Assembly: GCA_019671005.1 (NCBI GenBank) | Contig: CM033726.1 | Coordinates: 18,721,608-18,785,607 of the forward strand | DNA from: Hibiscus mutabilis | Taxonomy: Eukaryota > Streptophyta > Magnoliopsida > Malvales > Malvaceae | Length of the DNA: 64,000 nucleotides | Direction of reading: 5' to 3' | Shown: one piece after another, positions 54,439 through 64,000 of the stretch | How the letters are laid out: every line of letters starts with the position of its first letter | How positions within the stretch are numbered: the stretch's first letter is position 1 | Made by a program: the position numbers and the translations under genes | Notes under the pieces: generated by a model | Database searches by the model: none | What the model was told of the DNA's origin: nothing | The model's input: the letters and a program-made list of their open reading frames with translations, nothing else

Positions 54439-55834
54439 TTAACTTTGAATGGAATTCCATCCTTTGACTTTGAGTGGAGTTCCCTCATTTGTATCTTTGA
54501 TTGTGACTGCACCGTGTGGAAATACTTCCATAACTTCGAAAGGTCCCGACCAGCGTGACCACAATTTGCCTGGATGCAACTTTATTCTTGCATTGAATAG
54601 CAAAACTAATTGCCTGCCTTCAAATTGTCGCTCCAAAATAATCTTGTCATGCCAACGCTTGCTCTTTTCCTTCTAAAGAAAGGCATTTTCATAGGCATTG
54701 TGGTGAATTTCTTCCAGTCCAATGATATCCAACAATCTTTTCTTCCCAACAGCCTCATAATCAAGATTAACATGCTTTAGAGCCCACAAGGCCTTGTGTT
54801 CGAGTTCGACAGGCAAATGACAAGATTTTCCGAAAACAAGTTGATACGGTGATATTCCCAAATAAGTTTTATATGCAGTACGGATAGCCCACAATGCATC
54901 ATCTAAGTTAGAGGACCAATCTTTCCAAGTGGCATTGAACATTTTTTCCAAGATGTTTTTAATGGCCCGATTAAAATTCTCTGCTTGTCCATTGGACTAG
55001 GGATGATACGTTATCGCCAGTCTATAATTTACTCCATAATGTTTCAACGCAGCAGCCACCTAGATACAGTGAAAATGCTTTCCTTGGTCGCTGATCACTA
55101 CTCTTGGTGTTCTAAACCGAGTGAGTATATGCTTGTGAAAGAACTTCAAGACCATTTTTGCATCATCTTTAGACTCTGACACGGCTTCTATCCATTTTCA
55201 AACATAATCCACAATGCTCAAAATATATAGATTGCCAAAAGAATTAGGAAAAGTACCCCATGAAATCCTATCCTCAAACATCGAATAGCTCGATTTCCAT
55301 TATTAGTTGTTGCGGTATCTCATTTCTTCTGGATATTGACCTGGTGCATTGGCAACGGTCGCAGCATTGGGCAAACTTGTGAGCATCTTTGAATAATAAC
55401 GGCCAATAAAATCTAGATTGAAGGACTTTTTCGGCTATTCTCATGCCACCAAAATGCTTTCCATATGGGGCATTGTGACAATGTTGTAATATCGATGTCA
55501 TTTCTTCCTTAGGGACGCAACATCGAATTATATTATCATTGCAAACCTTGAATAGATATGGTTCATTCCAATGATATTTCCTCACATCTCTAAGAAATCT
55601 TGCCTTCTTGTGCCCAATTATACCCAAAGGAGTCTTTTTACAAACCAAGTAATTCACAAAATCAGCATACCATGGTGTTGCATTCACAACAAAAAAATTT
55701 TCATCAGGGAATGCATCAAAAATTTGCAACTTATTTCCATCTTCACTGCCTGCTTCCAACCTCGAAAGGTGATCGGCAACTTGATTTTCTGACCTTTTGC
55801 GGTCTTTTATCTCTATATCAAAATCTTGCAGCAA
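54439..55834 (-). pseudogene. Integrase of element E, disrupted
   Basis: 55834-55277 is open: VADHLSRLE (RNase H end), the zinc-binding part with HCHNAPYGKHFGG and CCDRCQCTRSIS (HHCC), and the EIELFDV that leads into the core. The core at 55276-54952 is broken by stops. 54951-54676 restores the frame (KDWSSNLDDALWAIRTAYKT through LEEIHHNAYENAFL), and after one stop 54636-54442 gives the C-terminal part (LLFNARIKLHPGKLWSRWSG, FEVMEVFPHGAVTIKD). Integrase joins cDNA to the host genome. The part with DDE Asp residues is the damaged one. Confidence 0.88.
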
Positions 55835-56424
55835 TAAAATCCAATAGATTAATCTTGTTTTTGCAACTTTTTCACAAAAAGGTATCTCAATATAGAATGA
55901 TCAATATAAACTATAATTTTTACACCCACAATATAAGAATGAAACTTATCAAAAGCAAAAATTACCGCTAACAACTCTTTCTCAGTAGTAGTGTAGTTGA
56001 TTTGAGCTTCAGTTAGAGTCTTACTAGCATAGTAGATCGCATGAATTACCTTGTCTCTTTATTGCCCTAAGACTGCTCCCACAGCGAAATCACTAGCGTG
56101 GCACATTAGTTCAAAAGGTTACTCCTAGTTGGGTGCAACAATGATTGGCGTGTTCACGCTACTTTTTAATTTTATTGAAGCATCCAGACATGCATCATCA
56201 AAGACAATTTTTTTGTTCTACTCCAGCAATAACCATAGAGGTTTTGTGATCTTCAAAAAATCTTGAAAGAATCTTCTATAGAACCCAGCATGTCCCAGGA
56301 AACTTCGAATTCCCTTCACATTCGTTGGTGGTGGCAATTTTTCAATTACATCTACTTTGTCTCTATCAACCTCAATTCCTGGTTTGGATATTCTATGGCC
56401 CGACACGATCCCATATGTGGCCAT
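55835..56424 (-). pseudogene. RT end and RNase H of element E, disrupted
   Basis: 56424-56221 reads GIVSGHRISKPGIEVDRDKV and KGIRSFLGHAGFYRRFFQDF, the RT connection. Beyond a stop at 56220, frames give ASDFAVGAVLGQ, AIYYASKTLTEAQINYTTTE, KELLAVIFAFDKFHSYIVG and IVYIDHSILRYLF, the RNase H domain with its catalytic Asp (ASDFAVGA) and the Glu of TEKELLA. RNase H removes the RNA template. Stops near 56110, 56060 and 55850. Confidence 0.85.
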
Positions 56425-57094
56425 GAAATAACATTTTTCCTAATTTAGAACCAAATTTGTGTCTTCATATCACTACAATACTTTTCTAGATTGTTGAAGC
56501 AATGGTCGAAGTTATTCCCATACACCGAAAAATCATCCATAAAGATTTAAGGGAATTATCAATCATATCCGAAAATATTGCCATCATGCACCTTTGAAAT
56601 GTGGCTGGTGCATTACAAAGACCAAAATGCATGCGACGAAAAGCAAATGTCCTGAATGGGCATGTAAGCATAATCTTTTCCTGGTCCTCGAGTGCAATAG
56701 CAATTTGATTGTAGCCAAAATACCCATCTAAAAAACAGTAGTACTCCTTGCTCGCAAGTCGATCTAGCAGTTGATCAATGAAAGAAAGAGGGAAATGATC
56801 TTTCCTTGTCGCTGCATTGTGTCGCTTGTAGTCCATACAATTAAGCAAACCAGTTGGAATGCAAGTAAAAATCAACTCATAAACATCATTATGGACTATA
56901 GTGATGCCACTTTTCTTAGGAACACAGTGGACTAGACTAACCCATGCACTATCAGAAATTGCATAGATAATACATGCGTCCAACCACTTGAGGATTTCCT
57001 TTTTGACTACTTCTTTCATCTTTTCATTCAGTCGGCGTTGCAGCTCAATAGATTGTTTACTCTCATCATCCAACTTGATCTTGTGTAGGCACAA
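56425..57094 (-). pseudogene. Reverse transcriptase of element E, frameshifted at the active site
   Basis: 57094-56489 is open: HKIKLDDESKQSIELQRRLN, then VVKKEILKWLDACIIYAISD, WVSLVHCVPKKSGITIV, TRKDHFPLSFIDQLLDRLA, FLDGYFGYNQIAIA (the first catalytic Asp in FLDGY) and MHFGLCNAPATFQRCMMAIF. The YxDD-type motif FMDDFSVYG is intact but sits in the next frame at about 56545-56520, so a frameshift lies just before it. Further reading to 56460 (NNLEKY) is in the shifted frame. In the family this enzyme copies the genomic RNA. Confidence 0.9.
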
Positions 57095-57872
57095 ATATGG
57101 ACTAATGCACTTAATGTCCAGAATGGTCTAGGCAATAACACGGTTATGCTGCTTCAAATTTTTTATCAACTTATCCTCTTGAATTGCGTCGAGTGTTACA
57201 AAGACAATGACTGGGACTATTTTTGCATCTCCAAGAAATACATATTTGAGATTAGCTGACAATGGCTTTAATTCCAGAGTAGAAGCTTCTTCAATAGATG
57301 GTTTAAAGTGGATTTGTTCTGCTAGCTAGATCTAAATATTCAACTTGCCATTTGTCCTGCATTGCCACAATGAGTAATGTGGTCACAATTCGGGAGATCA
57401 TCTTCTACTATTGTCAACGCAGTATCCTCAGCAATGAGTATAATACAATGATTCAAGTCTTCTTGAATGATATTGTCAAGAATATCAATATGATGACATT
57501 CCTCAGTCTTTCTTCCAATATCTGCATTGAATATCCCAAAAGTAACTTGGTCATTGTTGACCCGCATTGTAAGTTCTCATTTTGATACACTGATAACTGT
57601 TTTCCCAGCAGCTAAGAATGGGTGGCCAAGGATTATAGGGACATCCTTATCTGCCTCGCGATAAAGAATAATAAAGTCTGCTAGAAAAAAAAACTTGTCT
57701 AAACAAACAAGCATATCCTTTATTTATCCATTCAGATGAGTCAGAGATCTTTCTGCTAATTGCAATGTGTATGTAGTGAGTTTTATTTCTGCAATGCCCA
57801 ACTTTTGAAAAGTTGACAATGGCATTAAATTGATGTTAGCTCCCAAATAACAAAGAACTTTGCTAAAGTAGT
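57095..57872 (-). pseudogene. Protease and linker of element E, cut by element F
   Basis: From the junction, the minus strand reads SKVLCYLGANINLMPLSTFQ, then KLTTYTLQLAERSLT, VCLDKFFFLADFIIL and DVPIILGHPFLAAGKTVISV, the Athila retropepsin. The usual catalytic DLGA is YLGA here, so the active-site Asp is gone. A stop breaks the frame near 57727. 57567-57343 is the open part after the protease core (RVNNDQVTFGIFNADIGRKT), and 57340-57095 carries a degenerate lead-in to RT. Everything upstream (gag) is beyond element F. Confidence 0.85.
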
Positions 57873-60100
57873 TGTAGTAACCCATTTTAGTCCGGGCCTA
57901 ATACAAATCCATAGCCATTACAAACCCAACCTAATGCCCAAAACCAAAAATCAAACCCATTACCATATTACCCATATACCCAAACCTAAATGCCTAATTA
58001 AACCTATACCTATTACTCAGCCCAGATCCAATATCCAATAATAACCCCAACCCTAAAAAAACCTAAACCCTAATGCTCTAAAGCCTCCACCCTCAACCCT
58101 TCATCTTCCCGCACGTGGCCGCCATGCGCGCCACCATTGACCACGCGCGCCACCCCGACCACTTGGTTTGCTCCACCGCCCAAGCCTCCGTGCAAAAAAA
58201 ATAAAAGAAAATATTATTAGATCTAAATTTGGATCTAAATCTGAAAAGGAAAGCAAGTTGCTTTTTTATTAATTCATGCATGTATTCGAAAATGGGAATA
58301 TAAACCCATAGATTTCGATTCTGTGAAATGGAGCTGATTCAGAAAATAAAAAAAAGAAAAACTTTGCGTTCCTTTGTTTTCTTCATCATTCGAACACAAA
58401 AACAACACAAAATCAAAATAAAAAAAAGTGTAAAAAGAGTGAATTGGAAATAAAGAAAATAAAATGTTTTTTGACCGATTTACCTACGTAAAGTGTTTAT
58501 CTCTGAATATCAACATCGAAATCAAACCCAGCACGTTGAACGAAGTCAGAAGGTACGACCTCTTTGAACTTTCGGCACCGCCGCCATCGACGACAGCCTA
58601 CGATGTTGGCTCCCGGCCAGCCGTAGCTCTTCAGAGCATTTTGAGAGAAAACATGTTATTTTTTTAAATCTGAAACAAAATGGGTTTTTTGGGCAAAATT
58701 GAATATATTAAGCCCCTTAAAACGATATCGTTTTGGGCATCGGATATCAAGCCCAAAACGACGTCGTATCCCCCTTGACCCGTATATAGACCCGACCCAG
58801 CCAAGGGGATCCGCATACTTTTAAAAAGGGGAAATTATGTTTTTGGTCCTTCTGCATGGGACAATTACTCCCGCAGTCCTTGAGTTTTTAAAATGTTTTT
58901 CAATTTAATCACTAAATTTAATTTAATCAGATTTTATGGGGAAATTACTGCGTTAGTCCGTTCGCCCCAAAGGTATTTTCGATTTGGGTCTGCCTCATGG
59001 TTTATTCCTCTCCAAAGTCCCTGCAACTTTCAAATGTTCTACAATTTGGTCCTAAAATCCAATTAAATCAATTTTAAAGGGGATATTTGCATTTTTGGTC
59101 CCTCAAACTTTTCGTCCTCTTCAATTTTATCCTATTCTAAGGGTATATTATGGATTTGGTCCTTGATCTTTGTATATTATTCATTTTCACCCCTGTACAT
59201 TATTTATCCTCATTTTTATTATCATTACCTTTTTTCTTGTTTATTTATTAATATTAAATATATAATGTATGATAATATGTATGATATATTTATATATATA
59301 GTATATTATAATTTTACATCATATGTATAATATATGTACAATATATTTATATAGTATATATAGTGTATTATTATTATGTATATATTATAATATATATATA
59401 TATATATATTAATATGTTTATTATTATTTTTATAATTATTTTTAATGAATAATATATTAGTATATTTACTATAATGTGCATATTACTTTACACTTAGTAT
59501 ATTATAAAATATATGTACATTACTATTATTATTATAATTAGTATATAATATGTGTACATTATATAATATTATATATACATATGTTATTGTAAATTATCTT
59601 TATTTTAGTTTGGGATTTATTTTATGTAAATATTTTTATATTAAGGGAATATTTCCACTTTATTTCGGGCACCGGCTAGGAAGTGATGTCCTGACTCATT
59701 CAAGTGTCATCTTCCTCGGTTTTTTGTAAATAAGGAAATGTTCTCCTTAGACCGTTTTTTGGGATTGAATTTTAAATTTTAAATTTTAAATTTCATTTTT
59801 TTGTTTTCTTGCAAAGACAACACTAAATCAAAGCAGTACCAATTTTGGGCGCCGTGGGGGTGCTAATCCTTCTCCATGCGTAACCGACTCTTGAAACCAA
59901 ATGTTTTGAATCTCTGGTAAACTTTTAACATGTCTGACCTACTGAAGTGGCCGGTGGTGACTCCACCTTTTTTAAAAAAAAATTGCATGGTGTTTTGTAG
60001 GGAATGTCATCTCGGGCTCTAGGTGTCATCTCCTTTGATCCCGTACATAAAAATATTTTTATCAATCTATATTTTTTGAAAAGAAAAAACCTTTACAACA
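57873..60100 (+). repeat. 5' LTR of element F
   Basis: From TGTAGTAACCC to CTTTACAACA just before the primer site. It has the palindrome AAAACGATATCGTTTT (58719-58734), AAAACGACGTCGT (58755), a TATATAGA box (58783), a very AT-rich tract (59221-59640), and the shared 'gtaccaattttgggcg' block (59838). The frames at 58093-58667 are incidental. Confidence 0.8.
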
Positions 60101-60102
60101 GA

Positions 60103-60121
60103 TGGCGACTCCGCTGAGGAC
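60103..60121 (+). promoter_or_regulatory. Primer-binding site of element F (tRNA-Arg type)
   Basis: TGGCGACTCCGCTGAGGAC, two bases after the LTR end, one base different from the presumed tRNA-Arg complement TGGCGACTCCGCTGGGGAT/C. Confidence 0.83.
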
Positions 60122-60995
60122 ATTTCTTTAAGAGAGTTAGGCCAATGTTGATTTTGTGTTGTCTTGCAAGAAATACAGATTTAGTTTTTAATCCCTCGAC
60201 ATTTATGCATGAGCTTTCTACCCGGGCTCCTCACCATATTAAGTGGGAGGGATTATTTCACTAAGTGGGGTTTTCACCTCCTTATAGTGTTGTAATGTAC
60301 TTCTGGTGTATTGGTCCTTATATTTCATGGGGTTTTCATCCTTGTATGGTATAAGGGTCGTATTCCCCCGAATCAATGTCCTATCAACAGTTCGGGTACC
60401 CTTTACTTTAGATCTAAACCTCATATAGTGAGCCATAGGAGCCACCCTTTCCAAGCATACGAAACTTTGCCTGTTTAGCAGTCACCTTTTTTAGGCTTTG
60501 GTGCCTTTGTTTTTTTCTATACAGTTTTTTTATCCATTTTATTTTTACCTCATTTAACATTTAATTTATTGGTTCAATTATTTTAATTTGGATTGACCTT
60601 TTTCCTTCTTTTGATCACATCATATTAGACCCATTCATTTTGCATTAACTGTGTAACATAGCATGACATTTTAATTCTTGCATTTCACCAACATGAAGTA
60701 CAGATTCATGGTTGGTTCTCAATTTGAGAAAAGATTCATTATCGAGAGAAAATCTAGTACTCTAGATATCAATGCAACATTCAATGTTGCGAATAAATCC
60801 CGTAAATTTAGAAGTTAAGCCGCGGGAACCATCTTTGAATCAATACCTCCGCATATAGGACATGCATCTTGCATTTACATGCATTCAGCTTTAAAATTTT
60901 AAAACTGATCCTTGGGATGCCCCATGATAGTGATACTGGATAGAGCAAAAAGTTAGCCAATTCAGCACCCCTATGGAACTCGACACAAGACAAAA
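60122..60995 (+). other. 5' leader of element F
   Basis: Non-coding. It shares the phrases 'tatagtgagccatagg' and 'ctttgcctgtttagcag' with the leader of A (30117-30180). The minus frames at 60239-60454 and 60808-61053 are incidental. Confidence 0.55.
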
Positions 60996-61161
60996 ATGAC
61001 GAATGAAGATAGATTAGACCGTATTGAACAAATTCAAAAGGACATACAAGCAAATTTGGCTAAGAAGTTGGAGGACCAATTAACTAAGGCCTAGCAAGAC
61101 ATGAAAGAACAAATCAAGAAATACCAATAAGACATGCTAGGCCAAATAGTGCAAATGCTAG
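60996..61161 (+). pseudogene. gag start of element F, cut by element G
   Basis: ATG at 60996 opens MTNEDRLDRIEQIQKDIQAN and a coiled coil with KKLEDQLTKA, then a stop, and continues QDMKEQIKKY, stop, DMLGQIVQMLV until the LTR of G at 61162. It resembles the coiled-coil starts of gag in A and B. The capsid part is out of the window. Confidence 0.65.
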
Positions 61162-64000
61162 TGTAATCACTCATTTTTATCTAACCTCTAAGTATTATAT
61201 TAACATATTAGTGCATGATTACATATAGGTGTGCCCGTGTATATGTTAGTATATTACATAATGATATAAGTGTGAGGGTATGCATGTATTGGTATGGTGT
61301 ATTACGTACCTATTAATATACGTATGATATGGTTATATTTATGTTAGGAGTATCGTACAAATGTATGTTAGTATATGAGTAGGTCTATATATGTTTGCAT
61401 GTGTATATTATTAATGTCTTTGTTATTATTGAATATATACGAATAAGTGTTGCATGTATTATTATTAAGTATATGTACATGTGAACGTATTTCATCACAA
61501 TTATATGTATGTATACGTAAGTACGTATGTATCTGTATTTACTATTATATTAATATATTAATATGTATGGACAAAACTTGAAAAATAATAGAAAGGCCAC
61601 TTAAATTAAAATGTCCATATTATTACAAAAAATAATAATACAAGGCCCGGTTGGCCCAAGCCCAAGACCCCATTTAACCATAATTATTCTATCTTTGTGC
61701 AGATAACTAGGAGCCGTTGGATCAAAATGTGGATCCAACGGCCACGATCAAGGAAGGGTAAATATCTAGCTAGCCACGTGAACTACACGTCTGGACGGTT
61801 CGAATGCCACGCGCGGACCCTTCAATATCCCACGTGTGCGTGAGTCCCACGCGCTATAACCCCTCGACTGCTGAGCCCCACGTGTCACGATCTGGAGCCG
61901 TTTCATCGATCGAGGTTTCATCTGGGCTGTTCATCCTTCAAGCCATCCTGACCGTTAGATCAGATCTGATCCAATGGCCGAGAATGCCTCAGGCCGAAGA
62001 CAACTCCCCCACACCGCCACCATGCCGGTCTCCAACCACCGCGTTCAGACATATTAGAACAACACAAAAAAAGAGAGACTATGTCAGTGTCAGTCCAGAT
62101 CTAAAAATATATTACATTATTTGCTACCAAACCAAAGAGACAGGGATATATGTATGAAACAAGTAATTTTAAAGCAGTCCAGTTGTAATCGGAAAGAAAA
62201 AAATAAAAAAAAGGCAACAAGTTTTCAGTGGTAACGCTCTTCTCTTTTTCTTACTTCTTTGCATGCATAAAGGAAAATATACGTAGTGATAACACAAAAA
62301 AGGGGATTTAGAGCTATTACCCTCGTCGTCTGTGGATCTCCCCACACCAGTGACAAGCCTCTTCGGCTTTCCGAAGCCGAACATGGTGAACTGAAGGGAG
62401 CGGGAGGTCCCTTTTGGTCAAACGTAAACAAATTTTTTTTTCTTGTTTTGTATTTACTTAGATCTAGACAAAAGGGTAAGTCTTAGCGTAGATCTAAGTT
62501 CATATACGGGTTCAGTTTAGAAAGAGGTTGGTTTTGGGTGTTTCTTTTAGTTCGCCGGCGTCGGTTAGCGGCGGCCGGCGGCGGAAGAGACGGCGAAAAG
62601 TCGCCGGTTTCTGGGTTCATCATAGGCTCAGGGGGGATGGTTGAGAGAAAATGAGAGGGATGGGTTATTATAAAATCGGTTATGAAAGAAAAATGAAGAA
62701 AAGTTTGAGTTTGGGCCGAAAAAAGGGGTTTTATAGGTGTTTTTATTTTGTGAAATGGTGAAATTCTGTAATAAATCCCCCCGCATTTTCGATATTTTCG
62801 CTTTTGTCTCGCCGCAGGGGATATTTACAACTCTGGTCCCCCTCTTATTTCGAAATCTTGCAATCCAGTCCCTAAATTAAATCGAATCAATTTTTAAATG
62901 GCAAAATTACCTCACTAGTCCCACCGCGTTTTTGAAATTTTCACTTCGAGTTTGCCCCTTGGTCCAATTACAGTTTTAGTCCTTTCAAGTTCGGTCCTGC
63001 TTGCATTTTCGTCCCTAAATCGCATATTATTGTCCTTTAATTTCTGTTCCTTATGTTTATTTCTTTTCATTTCAGTCCTGATTCAATGTAAATATTCATG
63101 TTCGTTTATTATAATCGTGTATGTTGATGTAGCCTTTTGCCTTATCATATATCCCTCGTATATGCTTTGTATTTTCATGTTTACATGTATATGTGTGTTA
63201 AGTTTATGGTGATTATGTATCTTTATGCATTTGTTCGGTTATTCGTATCACACATATTAGATTGATATTTGAGTTGGCTCGAATACAACCTGCTTTATAT
63301 TTCAGTATGTATTGCATGTTATTTTTGCTTTTAGGCTATGTGTTGGTATATTTTCTTGGTCATGTATAATGCCATATTTTACGTATGTTACAATGTGTCT
63401 TATTGTAATATGTACATTTTTGTAATATGTGTTTGTGTTCCATGCCTTGTAATGGTGACATGTTAGGTTTATTTTTAGTCACGAGTAGGGATAATTTATA
63501 TGCATGTATGTTTTAGATTAGTATTTTATTTATGTTCTGCTAATAGTTTATTATGTGAATATTTACTGTATTTAAATTATTGGCCATGCTTAATATTTTG
63601 TTCACTAAGGTTGCATAATGAAATATATAAATTGTCAATGCGGTGCCCTTTTATCCGAGTGTAAACGGGGCCAGTATTAGGCGTAGTGATAGTGGTTGGG
63701 CGTTTACTCTCGGATAACGGAGCCTTTAAAATTTATTCGTAATTATAACCGAATTTTAAACTAATCGTCACTTTAATCCGGAAAGTCTAATATTAATAAA
63801 GCGGCAATTATTAAAGTACCAATTTTGGGCGGTGTGGGGGTGCTAATCCTTCCCCATCCGTAACCGACTCCCGAACTCAAAGTTTTTTGAATCTCTGGTT
63901 TTATGGTGTCCGGCCTACCTAAGTGGCAGGTGGAGACTCCAATTTTAAAATAAAATGCAGTTTTTAAAACCCCAAGGAATAAATATTTTATATCCGAAAA
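61162..64000 (+). repeat. LTR of element G (Ogre-like), runs past the window end
   Basis: Starts TGTAATCACTC inside gag of F, close to the start of the B LTR (TGTAATCACTA). Like B it has a GCCGTTGGATC...GATCCAACGGC dyad (61713-61742), a cluster of CACGTG sites (61774-61888) and GC-rich CACGCG runs. The shared 3' block is at 63816-63880 and a primer-site-like TGGAGACTCC at 63931, so the LTR end should lie within roughly 100-150 bases beyond 64000. No gene is supported: the frames at 61804-62486 lie in U3 and the early transcribed part. Confidence 0.8.
61774..61888 (+). promoter_or_regulatory. G-box / ABRE-like site cluster in the LTR of G
   Basis: CCACGTG at 61774, CCACGTGTGCG at 61830 and CCACGTGTCAC at 61878, interspersed with CCACGCGC at 61807 and 61847. 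CACGTG and ACGTGTC are known bZIP/bHLH targets (G-box, ABA-response element). The LTR of B has a related but decayed set (3826-3950). Confidence 0.5.

Larger units (their letters stand above)
52598..57872 (-). mobile_element. Element E: Athila-type Ty3/gypsy element, minus strand, partial
   Basis: Reading on the minus strand from 57872 downward: protease, RT, RNase H, integrase, then an extra ORF. The integrase C-terminal part (DDALWAIRTAYKTYLGISPY, VFGKSCHLPVELEHKALWAL) is the Athila hallmark. At 57872 it is cut inside protease by element F, so gag and the 5' LTR lie beyond the window if they exist. At 52598 it meets the D-type LTR K; its own 3' LTR was not found. All frames are broken. Confidence 0.88.
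57873..61161 (+). mobile_element. Element F: Ogre-like element, 5' part (LTR, leader, gag start)
   Basis: Starts TGTAGTAACCC inside protease of E, preceded by GTAGT (57868-57872). A 2.2-kb LTR is followed by a tRNA-Arg primer site, a leader like those of A and B, and a gag start at 60996. It is interrupted at 61162 by the LTR of G. The rest of F and its 3' LTR must lie beyond the window. Confidence 0.82.

Noticed and set aside
61804..62157. 117-residue plus frame rich in Pro and Ser
   Set aside because: It lies in U3 of the G LTR among G-box sites; composition follows local base content and no domain is seen.

Overview
The window is plant nuclear DNA: AT-rich, made almost wholly of degenerate LTR retrotransposons nested in one another, with no intact long reading frame. 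The Ogre/Tat, Athila, chromovirus and copia lineages are plant-specific. The first reading frame of one Ogre-like element reads like ORF1 proteins I remember from cotton and related Malvaceae, so a Malvaceae-type dicot is my guess; the lineage is inferred, not shown.

Layout. 1-1668: 3' end of a Ty3/gypsy chromovirus (integrase, chromodomain, LTR). 1669-2499: start of an LTR-like sequence. 2500-44128: one large Ogre/Tat-type element (A, about 9.4 kb without its inserts), which has been hit repeatedly. Element B (Ogre-like, 3262-19370, duplication CGTTG) lies in its 5' LTR. Element D (Tekay/Del-like gypsy, minus strand, 21481-30116) and element H (short SIRE-like copia derivative, 34138-36719, duplication CTCTA) lie in its interior. 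Element C (copia, 38770-43467, duplication GATAA) lies in its 3' LTR. A SINE-like insert and a possible MITE also sit in the 5' LTR. A itself is flanked by TATAC/TATCC. 44129-47380: LTR-like and unassigned sequence, a coiled-coil coding remnant and an L1 LINE fragment. 47380-49168: a small island with the 3' ends of two convergent host genes, one unidentified (+) and one hydroxysteroid dehydrogenase-like SDR (-), both without their 5' parts. 49169-52597: two gypsy LTRs, one carrying a striking array of tiny stem-loops. 52598-57872: Athila-type element E (minus strand: protease, RT, RNase H, integrase and an extra ORF). 57873-61161: Ogre-like element F (LTR, tRNA-Arg primer site, start of gag), which interrupts the protease of E and is itself interrupted by the LTR of Ogre-like element G (61162 to the end of the window).

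The retroelement genes are all broken by stops, frameshifts or deletions. A keeps gag but no pol; B keeps ORF1, gag, protease and part of RT but lacks RNase H and integrase. If active at all, these copies would need proteins supplied in trans.

Most worth a second look: (1) about 15 short stem-loops at 49844-50345, whose stems vary in a compensating way while the loops stay UUCG/UACG-like; (2) a block near the LTR 3' end shared by Ogre-type families A, B, F and G, followed by a second copy of the first ten or so bases of the tRNA-Arg primer-binding site; (3) two copies of a short retroposon flanked by 17-18 bp duplications; (4) clusters of GTACCGATAC-like motifs in LTRs of unrelated superfamilies.
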